A DNA stretch of 64,000 nt from Frigoribacterium sp. ACAM 257 (GCF_007954365.1 NZ_VOLO01000001.1:248001-312000); one strand, 5' to 3'; shown: positions 1-7,842, counted from the stretch's first letter. Translations and numbers: made by a program. Notes: a model not told the origin generated them from the letters alone.

Positions 1-102
1 GGGACCGTCGTCGGTGCAGCTCGGCAGGTCGGCCTGTCGGCGGCCCTCCACCTGCCGACCCGCCGCCTCCTCGCCTCGCTCTACTCGATGCGCTTCGTCT
101 GA
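1..102 (+). CDS. C-terminal end of an unidentified protein (cut by the window edge)
   Basis: An open frame runs from the first base to a TGA at 100-102 and gives the last 33 residues of a protein ending in LYSMRFV. The codons are G/C-rich at the third position, as in the genes nearby, so this is probably the tail of a real gene entering from outside the window. Too little is left to recognise a family. The next gene lies on the opposite strand and converges on it, with about 36 bases between the two stop codons. Confidence 0.5.
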   Translation, partial: GTVVGAARQVGLSAALHLPTRRLLASLYSMRFV

Positions 103-138
103 CCGACACACCTCGCCCGCCAGGTAGGTCCGTGCAGA

Positions 139-1002
139 TCAGGCGACGAGGGCCGTGCCCGCGAGGGCGAGCGACACGACGAGCACGAGTGCAGCGGCGA
201 TGACCAGCCGGAACAGCCCTCGCGTGGCCGCGCCCCGACGCACGAGCCTCGCCCCGACGACGGACAGCACGAGGGCGGCTGCCGCCCCGACGAGACCCGC
301 GCCCGTGCGGACGGGCGTCAGGGACCCGTCGAGGAGGAGCCCACCGGCCGTCACGACCGCCGCCGTCCCCAGGGCGGCGAAGGCCACGAGCCCCGCGCGC
401 AGGCGTCCGAGGCGGTGGGGGAGCCCGACGACGCCGGTCCGGGCGTCGTCCTCGAGGTCGGGCAGCACGTTGGTGAAGTGGATCGCGACGCCGAAGGCCG
501 CGCCCACGACCAGGGCCCAGGCCGCAGGTGCAGCCGGCGGCGCGTCGGCGAGGGTGACCACGGCGGGCAGGGCCCCGAAGCCGAGGAGGAACGGCACGGC
601 CGACCAGGCCGTGCGCTTGAGCCCGAGGTTGTAGGCCCAGCCGGCGGCGAGGAAGACGAGGTGGGCGATGCCGGCGGCCCAGCCGAGGACGAAGGTCAGG
701 CCGATCGCGAGGACGGTGACGACGCTGACAGCGACGACCGCGGCGGCCGTCGAGACGAGGCCGAGGGCGAGGGGCTTGTCGCGGCGCCCGACCTGACGAT
801 CGCGTGCCGCGTCGACGAGGTCGTTGGAGAGCCCGATCGACAGCTGGCCGGCCAGCACGGCGGCGCCGAGAAGCAGGGTGCGACCGACCCCGAGGCCGAC
901 CGCCGTCGCGAGGACGACCGAGAGCACCGTCACCGCGACGGTAGGGCCGGGGTGCGTGGACCGGGCCAAGGCCGCGATCGTGGAGACGCGCGAGGCCGTC
1001 AC
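139..1002 (-). CDS. UbiA-family prenyltransferase
   Basis: This 287-residue, very hydrophobic protein is an integral membrane aromatic prenyltransferase of the UbiA superfamily. The first Asp-rich motif is visible as NDLVDAARD at residues 60-68, and a second one, DLEDDARTG, lies near residue 185; in this family both hold Mg-diphosphate of the prenyl donor. About seven to nine membrane segments can be drawn. The start is GTG. It lies downstream of the DUF3072 gene on the same strand, but 255 bases with two inverted repeats separate them, so it is probably transcribed separately. Its acceptor is unknown: menaquinone-type, lipid and pigment substrates are all possible within the family. Confidence 0.85.
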   Translation of the reverse strand: MTASRVSTIAALARSTHPGPTVAVTVLSVVLATAVGLGVGRTLLLGAAVLAGQLSIGLSNDLVDAARDRQVGRRDKPLALGLVSTAAAVVAVSVVTVLAIGLTFVLGWAAGIAHLVFLAAGWAYNLGLKRTAWSAVPFLLGFGALPAVVTLADAPPAAPAAWALVVGAAFGVAIHFTNVLPDLEDDARTGVVGLPHRLGRLRAGLVAFAALGTAAVVTAGGLLLDGSLTPVRTGAGLVGAAAALVLSVVGARLVRRGAATRGLFRLVIAAALVLVVSLALAGTALVA

Positions 1003-1076
1003 GCGTACGACCTGCGGAGACGAGAGCGCACGCGGGGGGAGGCCCGAGAAGTGGGTCGAGGGGGAGAACGAGTGAG

Positions 1077-1106
1077 CACGTCCGGGCCGGGGGAGACCCG
1101 GACGTG
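1077..1106. terminator. hairpin, 10-bp perfect stem
   Basis: CACGTCCGGG at 1077-1086 pairs perfectly with CCCGGACGTG at 1097-1106 around a 10-base loop. It lies between the DUF3072 gene and the UbiA gene, both on the minus strand. There is no T-run, so a terminator of the weak actinobacterial kind or an operator is possible. Confidence 0.4.
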
Positions 1107-1169
1107 CCCGTCAGCCGCTCGGGACCCGTGAAGGGACAGATGGATCAGGACCTGTCCCGGGCCGTCGAT

Positions 1170-1229
1170 CGAGGGCTCGCGTCGAGTTACCATCCCAGAC
1201 GTGGGGGAAGTGTACGACGCGAGCCCTCG
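1170..1229. repeat. 15-bp perfect inverted repeat with 30-base spacer
   Basis: CGAGGGCTCGCGTCG at 1170-1184 is exactly complementary to CGACGCGAGCCCTCG at 1215-1229. The element starts 29 bases after the stop codon of the DUF3072 gene. It could be a transcript 3' end for that gene or an operator for the UbiA gene further down. The 30-base spacer is long for an intrinsic terminator. Confidence 0.5.
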
Positions 1230-1257
1230 CAGCGGTAGAGCCATCGAGCAGACTCGG

Positions 1258-1587
1258 CTACTGGCCGCGACCGGTCTTCTCCTGGAGGCGGTCGATGTGC
1301 TCGCTCGCCTTGGCCTTGCTGAGGTCGGCGGGCAGCTCTTCGCCTGCCTCGCGGGCGAGCGTGTCGAGGTAGCTCTTCTGCGGGCCGGTCATCGGCTCGT
1401 CGCCGGTGACCCAGTCCTCAGGGTCTTTGGAGGCGGTGGTGGAGGGGTCGGGACGTTCGCCGCCCAGGGTCTCGCCGCTGCCTTCGTCGGCGCTGCCAGC
1501 GTCGGCGCCGGAGGCAGGTGCTCCGCCGCCCTCGGGTGCTGCGGGGTCGACGGGCGTGATGTCAGGGTCGATGTTCGAGTCGCTCAT
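1258..1587 (-). CDS. DUF3072 domain-containing protein
   Basis: A 109-residue protein. Residues 1-55 are an acidic, Ala/Gly/Pro-rich, probably disordered tail. Residues 56-105 match the small DUF3072 domain, with WVTGDEPMTGPQKSYLDTL followed by a Lys/Ala-rich helix ending in HIDRLQEKTG. The family occurs in actinobacteria and proteobacteria and has no established biochemical role. The gene is divergent from the hotdog-protein gene that begins at 1640, with only 52 bases between the two start codons. Confidence 0.85.
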   Translation of the reverse strand: MSDSNIDPDITPVDPAAPEGGGAPASGADAGSADEGSGETLGGERPDPSTTASKDPEDWVTGDEPMTGPQKSYLDTLAREAGEELPADLSKAKASEHIDRLQEKTGRGQ

Positions 1588-1626
1588 GGGGAGAACGTAC
1601 GCCGCGCCCCCGACATCGGCCCCGGT

Positions 1627-1642
1627 TAGACTCGACGCCGTG
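1627..1642 (+). promoter_or_regulatory. leaderless -10 box and GTG start
   Basis: TAGACT at 1627-1632 is followed by seven bases and the GTG start at 1640. There is no Shine-Dalgarno sequence. This geometry is typical of actinobacterial leaderless mRNAs and fixes the start of the downstream gene. Confidence 0.6.
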
Positions 1643-2089
1643 CCTGTGAACCCCGATCTGCAAGGGCGGGTCCTCCCGCCGGCCCCCGCCTACCTCGTCG
1701 GCCGGGAGAAGGTGCGCGAGTTCGCCCGCGCCACCGGCTCGACCAGCGCCCTGTCGCTCGACCCCGAGGCCGCGCGTGCCGCGGGCCACGCCGACGTCGT
1801 CGCCCCGCCGACCTTCCCCGTCGTCGTGCAGGAGGCGACCCTCGCGCAGCTCCTCGCCGAGCCCGACGCGGGCATCGACTTCTCCCGGGTGGTGCACGGC
1901 GAGCAGCGCTTCCGCTACAGCCGGCCGGTGGTGGCGGGCGACGAGCTCACGGCCACGCTGACGGTGACCAGCGTCAAGTCCCTCGGCGGCAACTCGATGG
2001 TGACCGCCTCCTCCGACATGGTCGACCAGGCCGGGGCGCACGTCGTCACCGCGGTGTCCACCCTCGTGGTGCGGGGGGACGACGCGTGA
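1640..2089 (+). CDS. MaoC-like dehydratase, N-terminal (HadA/HadC-type) subunit
   Basis: A 149-residue single-hotdog protein of the kind annotated as MaoC N-terminal-domain dehydratase, related to HadA/HadC of fatty acid synthase type II. The start at GTG 1640 is supported by the leaderless box. The hotdog core includes APPTFPVVVQEA near residue 54 and VHGEQRFRYSRPVVAGDEL near residues 82-100. Such subunits lack the catalytic Asp/His and pair with a catalytic MaoC partner, here the gene that overlaps its stop codon by four bases (ATGA-like GTGA). Together they may form a (3R)-hydroxyacyl-thioester dehydratase. The physiological substrate is not visible from sequence. Confidence 0.8.
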   Translation: MPVNPDLQGRVLPPAPAYLVGREKVREFARATGSTSALSLDPEAARAAGHADVVAPPTFPVVVQEATLAQLLAEPDAGIDFSRVVHGEQRFRYSRPVVAGDELTATLTVTSVKSLGGNSMVTASSDMVDQAGAHVVTAVSTLVVRGDDA

Positions 2090-2517
2090 GCGCCCTCGAG
2101 GTGGGCCAGGTCGTGGCCCACAAGACGTACCCGCTGACACGTGACTCGCTCGTCCGCTACGCCGGCGCCTCCGGCGACTTCAACCCGATCCACTACCGCG
2201 ACGACGTCGCGGAGTCGGTCGGCCTGCCGGGCGTGCTCGCCCACGGCATGCTGACCATGGGCACGGCGGTGCAGCCCGTCGTCGAGTGGCTCGACGGCTC
2301 GGGCGACGACGCCGGTGTGATCGGATGGATCTCGGACTACCAGGTCCGCTTCACGCGCCCGGTGGTCGTGCACCCGGCCGAGGGTGCCGAGCTGTCGGTG
2401 ACCGCGAAGGTCGCGGCGCTCGACGACGAGGCCGGCACGGCCCGGGTCGACCTCACCGTGACGGTCGACGACAAGACCGTGCTGGGCAAGGCCCAGGTCG
2501 TGGTGACCCTGGCGTGA
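2086..2517 (+). CDS. MaoC-family dehydratase, catalytic (HadB-type) subunit
   Basis: A 143-residue hotdog protein that carries the R-hydratase signature: YAGASGDFNPIHYRDD at about residues 25-40, with the Asp and His of the catalytic pair, followed by GVLAHGMLTMG. It is the likely catalytic partner of the preceding hotdog subunit; the two reading frames overlap by four bases, which suggests translational coupling and a fixed ratio. The same pair, followed by murB, is a common order in actinobacteria. It would hydrate or dehydrate a beta-hydroxyacyl thioester in the cytoplasm. Confidence 0.85.
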   Translation: MSALEVGQVVAHKTYPLTRDSLVRYAGASGDFNPIHYRDDVAESVGLPGVLAHGMLTMGTAVQPVVEWLDGSGDDAGVIGWISDYQVRFTRPVVVHPAEGAELSVTAKVAALDDEAGTARVDLTVTVDDKTVLGKAQVVVTLA

Positions 2518-3605
2518 CCTCCTTCTCCGAGCTGACGACGATGCGCGTCGGAGGCGAGCCCGGGCGGTTCGTCACGGTCGACGGCACGGACGAGCTGATC
2601 GAGGTCGTGCGCGCCGTGTGGGCCGACGACGAGCCCTGGTTCGTCCTCGGCGGCGGCTCGAACACCGTCGCCGCCGACGAGCCGTTCGACGGCACCGTCG
2701 TCCACGTGCGCACGCGAGGCGTCGAGCGGCTGGACGACGTCGACGACCGGGTCCGCCTCCGGGTCGCCGCGGGCGAGCCGTGGGACGACCTCGTGGCCCT
2801 CACGGTCGACGAGGGCTGGTCCGGCCTCGAGGCGCTGAGCGGCATCCCCGGCTCGACGGGCGCCTCCCCGATCCAGAACATCGGCGCGTACGGGCAAGAG
2901 GTCTCGTCGACGGTCGTGTCGGTCGACTTCCTCGACGCCGACACCGGCGAGTTCGTCCGTGTGCCCGCGGCGAACCTCGGCCTCGGCTACCGCACGAGCG
3001 TGTTCAAGCAGGGCAGGGCAGGCGTCGTGACCGCTGTCGAGTTCGCGCTCCGCGACGGGGGAGGCGCGAGCGAGCAGGTCTCGTACCCGCAGCTCGCCGG
3101 GGCCCTCGGCGTCGACCTCGGGGCCCGGGTCTCGGTCGCCGACGTGCGGTCGAGCGTGCTGGCCCTCCGCGCCTCCAAGGGCATGGTGCTCGACGCCGGC
3201 GACCGCGACACGTGGTCGAGCGGCTCGTTCTTCACCAATCCGGTGGTGTCCCGACAGGCGGCCTCGGAGCTGCCCTCGGACGCCCCGCGCTGGCCGATCG
3301 ACCCCGAGCCCGAAGATCAGGTCGTGCCGCTCGGCGAGGCTCCGGCACCGCCGCCTCCGCCGACGAGCGGGGCCGTCAAGCTCAGCGCCGCCTGGCTGAT
3401 CGAGCAGGCGGGCGTCGCGCGCGGCTTCCGCCTGCCGGGCTCGGGAGCCGCGATCTCGACGAAGCACACGCTGGCCCTGACCAACCGGGGCAGCGCCTCC
3501 GCCGGCGACGTGGTCGAGCTCGCCCGCTTCGTGCAGCAGCGGGTGCTGGCCGAGTTCGGCGTCCTGCTGCGCCCTGAGCCGGTGCTGCTGGGCCTCGACC
3601 TCTGA
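2514..3605 (+). CDS. murB: UDP-N-acetylmuramate dehydrogenase
   Basis: MurB reduces UDP-GlcNAc-enolpyruvate to UDP-MurNAc with FAD and NADPH, in peptidoglycan precursor synthesis. The 363-residue product has the FAD-binding stretch VLGGGSN at 44-50 and GASPIQNIGAYGQE at 116-129. GYRTSVFK near 158-165 marks a type I enzyme, and GSFFTNPVV near 237-245 holds the catalytic serine. The glutamate of the C-terminal LRPEP segment is the expected second catalytic residue. The GTG start at 2514 overlaps the stop of the hotdog gene by four bases; a longer in-frame extension exists upstream but lies inside that gene. A Pro-rich insert (PAPPPPPTSG) near residue 275 is a local oddity. Confidence 0.95.
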   Translation: MTSFSELTTMRVGGEPGRFVTVDGTDELIEVVRAVWADDEPWFVLGGGSNTVAADEPFDGTVVHVRTRGVERLDDVDDRVRLRVAAGEPWDDLVALTVDEGWSGLEALSGIPGSTGASPIQNIGAYGQEVSSTVVSVDFLDADTGEFVRVPAANLGLGYRTSVFKQGRAGVVTAVEFALRDGGGASEQVSYPQLAGALGVDLGARVSVADVRSSVLALRASKGMVLDAGDRDTWSSGSFFTNPVVSRQAASELPSDAPRWPIDPEPEDQVVPLGEAPAPPPPPTSGAVKLSAAWLIEQAGVARGFRLPGSGAAISTKHTLALTNRGSASAGDVVELARFVQQRVLAEFGVLLRPEPVLLGLDL

Positions 3606-3697
3606 CCCGACGTCGGTCGTCTGCGGTGCCCGTGGGGCGGTCGTTCACCGGGACAGCTGCTCGGGCTCCTTCGGATCGCTTGAGGTCACGTGACGTC

Positions 3698-3811
3698 GCG
3701 AAGGCCGCCGTCAAGCTCCGCGACCGCAAGCCCACGTTGACTACCTCGCAGGAGAAGCACCTGGTGCAGCTGCACCGCACCGGCGCCCACACGACGAGCG
3801 ACATCGGGCGG
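3698..3811 (+). pseudogene. remnant of a serine recombinase (resolvase/invertase) C-terminal DNA-binding domain
   Basis: A translated stretch reads VAKAAVKLRDRKPTLTTSQE and continues HLVQLHRTGAHTTSDI. This matches the linker and first helices of the C-terminal helix-turn-helix of Tn3-type resolvases and DNA invertases, where the usual text is close to GRKPxLTxxQxxxLxxLxxxGxxxxxIAxxFGVSRxTVYR. The reading goes out of register immediately after, and no catalytic N-terminal domain is present upstream, so this is a relic. The rest of the gap between murB and the next gene (3606-4083) holds nothing I can identify. Confidence 0.65.
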
Positions 3812-4083
3812 CAAGAGGGCCCGATAGGGGATCGTCCTGCGGCCGCAGCTGACCGGACCCGCGGTCATCGTGCTCTAGGCCTTCACCGACGTGTTTCCGC
3901 CTCCTCCTCCGGAGTAGCTCTCGTCGGGAGCGCTGTCCGATGGACGACTGGCTACGGGGCGCAGGCTTCTGTGGAACGTGCTGACGAGTGTCAGTCTCGG
4001 TCGCGTCGCCCATCGCGATGCAGGCCGACGATGATCGCGGTGAACCCGATGGGAAGACCTAGGTAGACCGGCATCATCGGGGC

Positions 4084-4380
4084 ATGAGAGCCGGGACAGT
4101 CGCCTGCAGAAAGACCCTCGCTGGTGTCCTGGCTGTTCTCAGCGATGTCGATCCGTATGGTCTCGAGCCTGGTCAGCCGGACGGTGCTCCGTCGGATGAG
4201 TACGAGATGGAGGCAGTCGATCTGGTTCGCATCCTCCTCGAAGTCGGCACCGTCACCAGCCATGATGTCGAAGCGGTCTGGATGCGCTGGTTCTCGGAGT
4301 CGCTCGTCCTTCGACTCGGACCGCCCCGAACGGCACGACTGGTCGATCGCTTGAACGGACTCGTGGAGAGCGCCCGGTAG
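4084..4380 (+). CDS. small acidic protein of unknown function
   Basis: A 98-residue acidic protein. The central segment DVDPYGL...DEYEMEAVDLVRILL resembles a loosely defined set of short actinobacterial and firmicute proteins with a DP(Y/I)G...DEY motif, some of which sit in contact-dependent immunity clusters; that link is only suggestive. No signal or membrane segment is seen. Third-codon G/C is clearly lower than in murB, which fits an acquired gene. Its stop codon lies in a hairpin shared with the convergent membrane-protein gene. The ATG at 4084 has no strong ribosome binding site, so the true start may be downstream. Confidence 0.5.
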   Translation: MRAGTVACRKTLAGVLAVLSDVDPYGLEPGQPDGAPSDEYEMEAVDLVRILLEVGTVTSHDVEAVWMRWFSESLVLRLGPPRTARLVDRLNGLVESAR

Positions 4381-4401
4381 GGGATCGGCTACCGAACGGG
4401 C
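4372..4401. terminator. bidirectional hairpin containing two convergent stop codons
   Basis: CGGTAG at 4375-4380 pairs with CTACCG at 4389-4394, flanked by GCC and GGGC. The stem contains the TAG of the plus-strand gene and the TAG of the minus-strand gene, so it can end transcription from both sides. Confidence 0.4.
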
Positions 4402-4865
4402 GGCACCTCTCGTCGTGCAAGTCGGCGCAGGCTCGATCCCGCCGTGACGCCGGCACCTGTTGCGGCAACGAGGCCGACAGTGGCCCCGGAAAGCGGATCA
4501 CCGACGAGGAGACCCATGGCCAGGCCTGCGGGGACACCGATAACTGCTGCTGCGGCCGATACCGCTGATGTCCGGCTCCTCGCTCTGCCCCAGCGGTGTC
4601 GCTGCCGCCACAGCGACGCGCAGCCGAGTCCGGCAACTGCTCCGATGAGGGCGAACGCCACGGCAGCAGGAACTGCGTAGACGAGCGCGATGACGACCCA
4701 TCCCGCGATCCCGGCGCCGTCGAGTCCGGCGAAGGCGCCCCACACGACCATCCACACGATGGGCAGCAGCAGCGCACAGCCGGCACCGACCACTGCCCCC
4801 GTCCCGACCAAGACGCGCACATCCGATCGCGGCGCGCGCACCGGACGTTCCACGGCAACGCTCAT
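4389..4865 (-). CDS. small integral membrane protein of unknown function
   Basis: A 158-residue protein with four clear hydrophobic segments (about residues 20-42, 50-78, 100-120 and 125-145) and a basic loop, WRQRHRWGRARSR, between the second and third. The topology predicts both ends inside the cell. A good ribosome binding site (GGGGGAG) precedes the ATG by eight bases. No family could be recognised. It belongs to the accessory patch downstream of murB and may be cotranscribed with the 4934-5644 gene upstream on the same strand. Confidence 0.65.
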   Translation of the reverse strand: MSVAVERPVRAPRSDVRVLVGTGAVVGAGCALLLPIVWMVVWGAFAGLDGAGIAGWVVIALVYAVPAAVAFALIGAVAGLGCASLWRQRHRWGRARSRTSAVSAAAAVIGVPAGLAMGLLVGDPLSGATVGLVAATGAGVTAGSSLRRLARREVPPVR

Positions 4866-4933
4866 GAGGACTCCCCCTTTTCCATGAGGCTAGAGCTTGG
4901 GCCCGGGCATGAGCATCCCCCCGACCAGGTGCG

Positions 4934-5644
4934 TCAACTCTCCTGAGATGCAGGGCTCGAGGTCGTGCGTCGGTTGATGGTGTCGCCGTTCCAGGAGAGG
5001 TCGGAGTTCTCGTCGACCGGGTATGCCTCGAAGCGGTCGTCTGTGAGGATCGAGTCGATGAGCGTTCGGGAGCCGGCGACGATCGTGGAGTCCCAGTCGA
5101 TCTCGGTGGCCAGTACCCAGGCGTGGTCTTCAGGCCAGAGCAACTGCGGTGGTTCGTCGGTTCGGAAGCCGATGTGTCGACCCCAACCGGGCTCTGCGAG
5201 CTCCGCGGTGTCGGTCTGGGCCAGGACGTAGTCGTACCGATCGATGGTCACCGATCGGCCGACGAGGCCCTGGCCGGTGCCGCCGACCCAGTACGCCGCG
5301 AGGGCGTCGTCCGGTGTCGCGGTCTGGACCCTCAGCAGCGGTGCAAGGGCTGCCAGCACTTGCGGGTCGAGGTACCCGACGTCGCTGGTGCCACCACGTG
5401 GCTCATCGAGGTCGAGCAGCCGCTCCCACTGGACGAGAGGGTGCATGACCTTGCCGGCTGCCGTGGCGACGTCAGACCACCGGCGGCTTTCCCAGGCGCC
5501 GCCTCCCGTGGGTCGAGGGTGAAGGACGCGCGCATAGGCCTCGAAACCGTACCCCGCGACGGAGCCGACCCTCGCCCAGCCTCCGAGGCGGTACATCCGC
5601 GGCCCTAGCCAGGCACCGCGTTCGACATCGTCGATGATCTCCAT
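4934..5644 (-). CDS. conserved actinobacterial protein of unknown function
   Basis: The preferred start is ATG at 5644, giving 236 residues; a longer in-frame extension to 5881 overlaps the divergent HAD gene and has no family-like sequence. The text GAWLGPRMYRLGGWARVGS and YGFEAYARVLHP near the N-terminus, RRWSDVA near residue 70 and DLSWNGDTIN near the C-terminus follow a pattern I recall from uncharacterised 220-250-residue actinobacterial proteins. No catalytic motif, signal peptide or membrane segment stands out. An AAGG about nine bases before the ATG is a plausible ribosome binding site. Confidence 0.6.
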   Translation of the reverse strand: MEIIDDVERGAWLGPRMYRLGGWARVGSVAGYGFEAYARVLHPRPTGGGAWESRRWSDVATAAGKVMHPLVQWERLLDLDEPRGGTSDVGYLDPQVLAALAPLLRVQTATPDDALAAYWVGGTGQGLVGRSVTIDRYDYVLAQTDTAELAEPGWGRHIGFRTDEPPQLLWPEDHAWVLATEIDWDSTIVAGSRTLIDSILTDDRFEAYPVDENSDLSWNGDTINRRTTSSPASQES

Positions 5645-5815
5645 GGTCGCGACCTTGTCATGCGTGCGAAGCCGTGCCAAGGACGAGTACTCGTTCAGGG
5701 ACTGCGTCGGACTGGGGGATCGGTCGGCGGCGATGCTTCGTAGCTTGCCTAGTCCATGCGCTAGCTCAGTTCTCGTGAGGCCCGGGACAGCTGCCCGTGG
5801 CTCCTGGTCCACTTC

Positions 5816-5830
5816 TAGACTGGCGCGGTG
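5816..5830 (+). promoter_or_regulatory. leaderless -10 box and GTG start
   Basis: TAGACT at 5816-5821, six bases, then GTG at 5828. No ribosome binding site is present, so the HAD gene is probably transcribed from, or next to, its own start codon. Confidence 0.6.
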
Positions 5831-6622
5831 ACGCAAGTGGCTGGGGTCGGCTTCGACCTCGACGGGACGCTGTTCGATCACTACGGTTCAGCCCGGTCTG
5901 CCGTGGTCCACTTCCTCGGCTCGCTCGGTGTGGTCGCGTCGGACTCGACTCTCGACAGCTGGTTCGACGCCGAGGAGCAGCACTTCGAGCGCTGGCGTGC
6001 GGGCGAGATCAGCTTCTCGGAGCAGCGCCGTGAGCGCCTGCGCTCGGTCCTCCCTCCGCTCGGGGTCGACGTCCCTTCCGGTGACGTCGATGTCGACGAG
6101 CTGTTCGGCGGTTATCTGCGGGCGTACGAGTCGTCATGGCGAGCATTCCCGGATGCGCTTCCACTTCTTCAGAGCCTGCGTGCGTCCGGTCATCGCATCG
6201 GGCTGCTGACGAACGGGACGGAGGCTCAGCAGCTAGCGAAGCTCCGGCGCACAGGTCTCCTCGTCGAGTTCGATGTCGTCTGCACGTCTGAGCGCATCGG
6301 TTTCTCGAAGCCCGACGTGAGGGCCTTCGCCGTCCTCGCCTCCGAGCTCGGAGTCCGGCCGGGGGCATGCCTGTTCGTCGGCGACGACCCGAGGAAGGAC
6401 GTCGACGGAGCCAGGGCAGCCGGGATGAAGGCGCTGCTGGTCGACGGCCACAGGCGTCGTGGGCTTCCGATCGGTGAGTTGGTCGGGTCCGCCATCGCCC
6501 GTTCTGCGGGTGCCCGTGAGGGGATCGTCGAGGGGGCGGTTCGGGGAAGGTCGACCACGGCCGGACAGTGGTCGATCCGAGCAGGTCTCGAGCCCTTGAG
6601 ACCAGGGCCGCATTGCCGCTAG
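5828..6622 (+). CDS. HAD-superfamily hydrolase
   Basis: A 264-residue phosphatase-like protein of the haloacid dehalogenase superfamily. Motif I is FDLDGTLFD with nucleophile D10 and acid/base D12, motif II is LLTNGT, motif III lysine lies in GFSKPD and motif IV is FVGDDPRKDVDGARAAGM. A helical cap (residues 20-100) lies between motifs I and II, as in subclass C1. The core ends near residue 225; the last 40 residues (REGIVEGAVRGRSTTAGQW and on) are low in family similarity and may be a read-on after loss of the original stop. The substrate is unknown; small phosphorylated metabolites are typical. Confidence 0.85.
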   Translation: MTQVAGVGFDLDGTLFDHYGSARSAVVHFLGSLGVVASDSTLDSWFDAEEQHFERWRAGEISFSEQRRERLRSVLPPLGVDVPSGDVDVDELFGGYLRAYESSWRAFPDALPLLQSLRASGHRIGLLTNGTEAQQLAKLRRTGLLVEFDVVCTSERIGFSKPDVRAFAVLASELGVRPGACLFVGDDPRKDVDGARAAGMKALLVDGHRRRGLPIGELVGSAIARSAGAREGIVEGAVRGRSTTAGQWSIRAGLEPLRPGPHCR

Positions 6623-7409
6623 CGTGGAATTAGGCCCAGACCCCGCCTGCCCATCACGGACTTCTCGTGTCCAGTGATGCCCAGTGCTGCGGCGGCCTGT
6701 CGACCTGAACCCGGTAGGCCGTCGCGTCCCCCGATCGGCGTTTCGGCCCACCCCTGCCCTGTTGCACGCTGTGCAGTGCACGTCGTAGGACGTCTCTAGG
6801 CCCGCCCGCCCTTTGCGGGCGACATGTGTTGTGCGTACGGTGGTCGTGTCGTTCGGGGATTCGGGTCCCCGATTGACGGGTGGGGCCGCCATGTCGGGTG
6901 CATGAAGCCGGCTCCGCCGCTCTCAGCTCCGCACCGCTCTTGACGCAGGAATGCCGATCTCGATCGTGGCGCCCGATGGACCGTCCTTGAGTGGCTGGAC
7001 CACAGGTCACGACCGTCCCTGCCGCTCGAGCACTCGACGACGCGAACGCGTTTACCAACTGGGCCGGCTTATGTCTAGTTCTGCCGTGGTGGTGTTCGGC
7101 AGGAGCAGTCTGGTGACGTCTTGAGCGCGGTTCAGGTTCTCAAGGCGGGCGATCGCACCGTTCGGGTTCGGTGCGAGCTGCGGGCGGCAGGGTCCCGATC
7201 GGGTCGGGACCCTGCCGCTCTTCGTCCGGCAGCGGTCTACAGTCGGGTCCTGAGGAGAGGCAAGCGGACACGTCCTGAGGCGTGGTGCGGTCACGATGCG
7301 TGGCACCGCGGACACGGCCGGCGCAGTGCGAAGTGAGATCCGCACACCCCCACACAGCCCAGACCCTGCTGTCAGCACCGTTTCGGCGTTCTCCCCATCG
7401 GAGTGCCCC
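6623..7409. other. 787-base stretch without a recognisable gene
   Basis: I see no credible gene here on either strand: the open frames lack G/C-third-position bias and family features. It holds several hairpins: a GCCC-rich one near 6808-6830, one with arms CGGGGA/TCCCCG near 6855-6875, and the strong pair at 7154-7216. A minus-strand frame ending near 7052 reads ENLNRAQDVTRLLLPNTTT, which looks protein-like and may be the tail of a decayed gene. Base composition resembles the accessory genes on either side. Confidence 0.5.
7154..7216 (+). terminator. tandem hairpins, the second with a 13-bp perfect stem
   Basis: CGCACCG/CGGTGCG (7154-7160 and 7169-7175) is followed by GGCAGGGTCCCGA/TCGGGACCCTGCC (7186-7198 and 7204-7216) with a 5-base loop. 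The sequence after the second hairpin, GCTCTTCGTCC, is moderately T-rich. The most likely role is a terminator on the plus strand, but the long distance from the HAD gene leaves a small structured RNA possible. Confidence 0.5.
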
Positions 7410-7817
7410 ATGGGATACATCGTCTACGACGGCGACGTCCTCGAGTTCAAGGTCGAGGATCGTCTCCTCGCCCATCTCCAGATCGTCATCGTGAACAAGT
7501 TCCGACAGAACGAGTCCTTCATGTTCTCCTGGAAGGAGCCGGTCGAGACCGGCGACGGAAGGTCCACCGTCTGGTTCTCGCCGAACATCGGCCTGCGGTT
7601 CAAGTTCGCCGGGAGCCGCACGGTCGAGATCAACCCGACGTGGCTCGCTGCCCTGTACGCCAGCGCCGCCTCGGGCAGGGGCCTCTACCCGGAACCGGAA
7701 CCCGACGTGGATCCCCTGACCGACCTCCCCGGGGTGACCGGGAGGCACGTCGACTGGGCCAACGACCGCCCTGAACCGCCACGGACCCGGGCGGCCAGGC
7801 CGCCGGGTCGCTCCTAG
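7410..7817 (+). CDS. DUF7882-type small protein
   Basis: A 135-residue protein beginning MGYIVYDGDVLEFKVEDRLL with the run HLQIVIVNKFRQNESFMFSW, then GRSTVWFSPNIGLRFKF and an INPTWLAAL segment. This is the layout of a small protein family very common in Microbacteriaceae, often in several copies per genome and often mislabelled as an ATP-dependent DNA ligase. Its function is not established. Ribosome binding site GGAG sits seven bases before the ATG at 7410. The Pro-rich C-terminal 35 residues look disordered. Confidence 0.75.
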   Translation: MGYIVYDGDVLEFKVEDRLLAHLQIVIVNKFRQNESFMFSWKEPVETGDGRSTVWFSPNIGLRFKFAGSRTVEINPTWLAALYASAASGRGLYPEPEPDVDPLTDLPGVTGRHVDWANDRPEPPRTRAARPPGRS

Positions 7818-7819
7818 CC

Positions 7820-7842
7820 CGGCAGACGCAGACGCAGACGCA
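7820..7842. repeat. CAGACG hexamer repeat
   Basis: Three exact CAGACG units and a partial fourth lie directly downstream of the DUF7882 gene. Short tandem arrays like this are prone to slippage; no function is evident. Confidence 0.6.

Noticed and set aside
1201-1629. Plus-strand frame preceded by TACCAT seven bases before a GTG
   Set aside because: It runs antisense through the DUF3072 gene and has no family-like sequence; the box may be accidental or belong to the dyad at 1170-1229.
3991-4263. Minus-strand frame opposite the 4084-4380 gene, with a hydrophobic end
   Set aside because: The stretch MMPVYLGLPIGFTAIIVGLH could be a tiny membrane peptide, but no ribosome binding site or conservation can be seen and it conflicts with a better plus-strand frame.
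6654-7058. Minus-strand frame in the gene-poor stretch
   Set aside because: Codon bias is poor, composition is Arg/Gly/Ser-rich and no motif is visible; reported only as part of the intergenic description.
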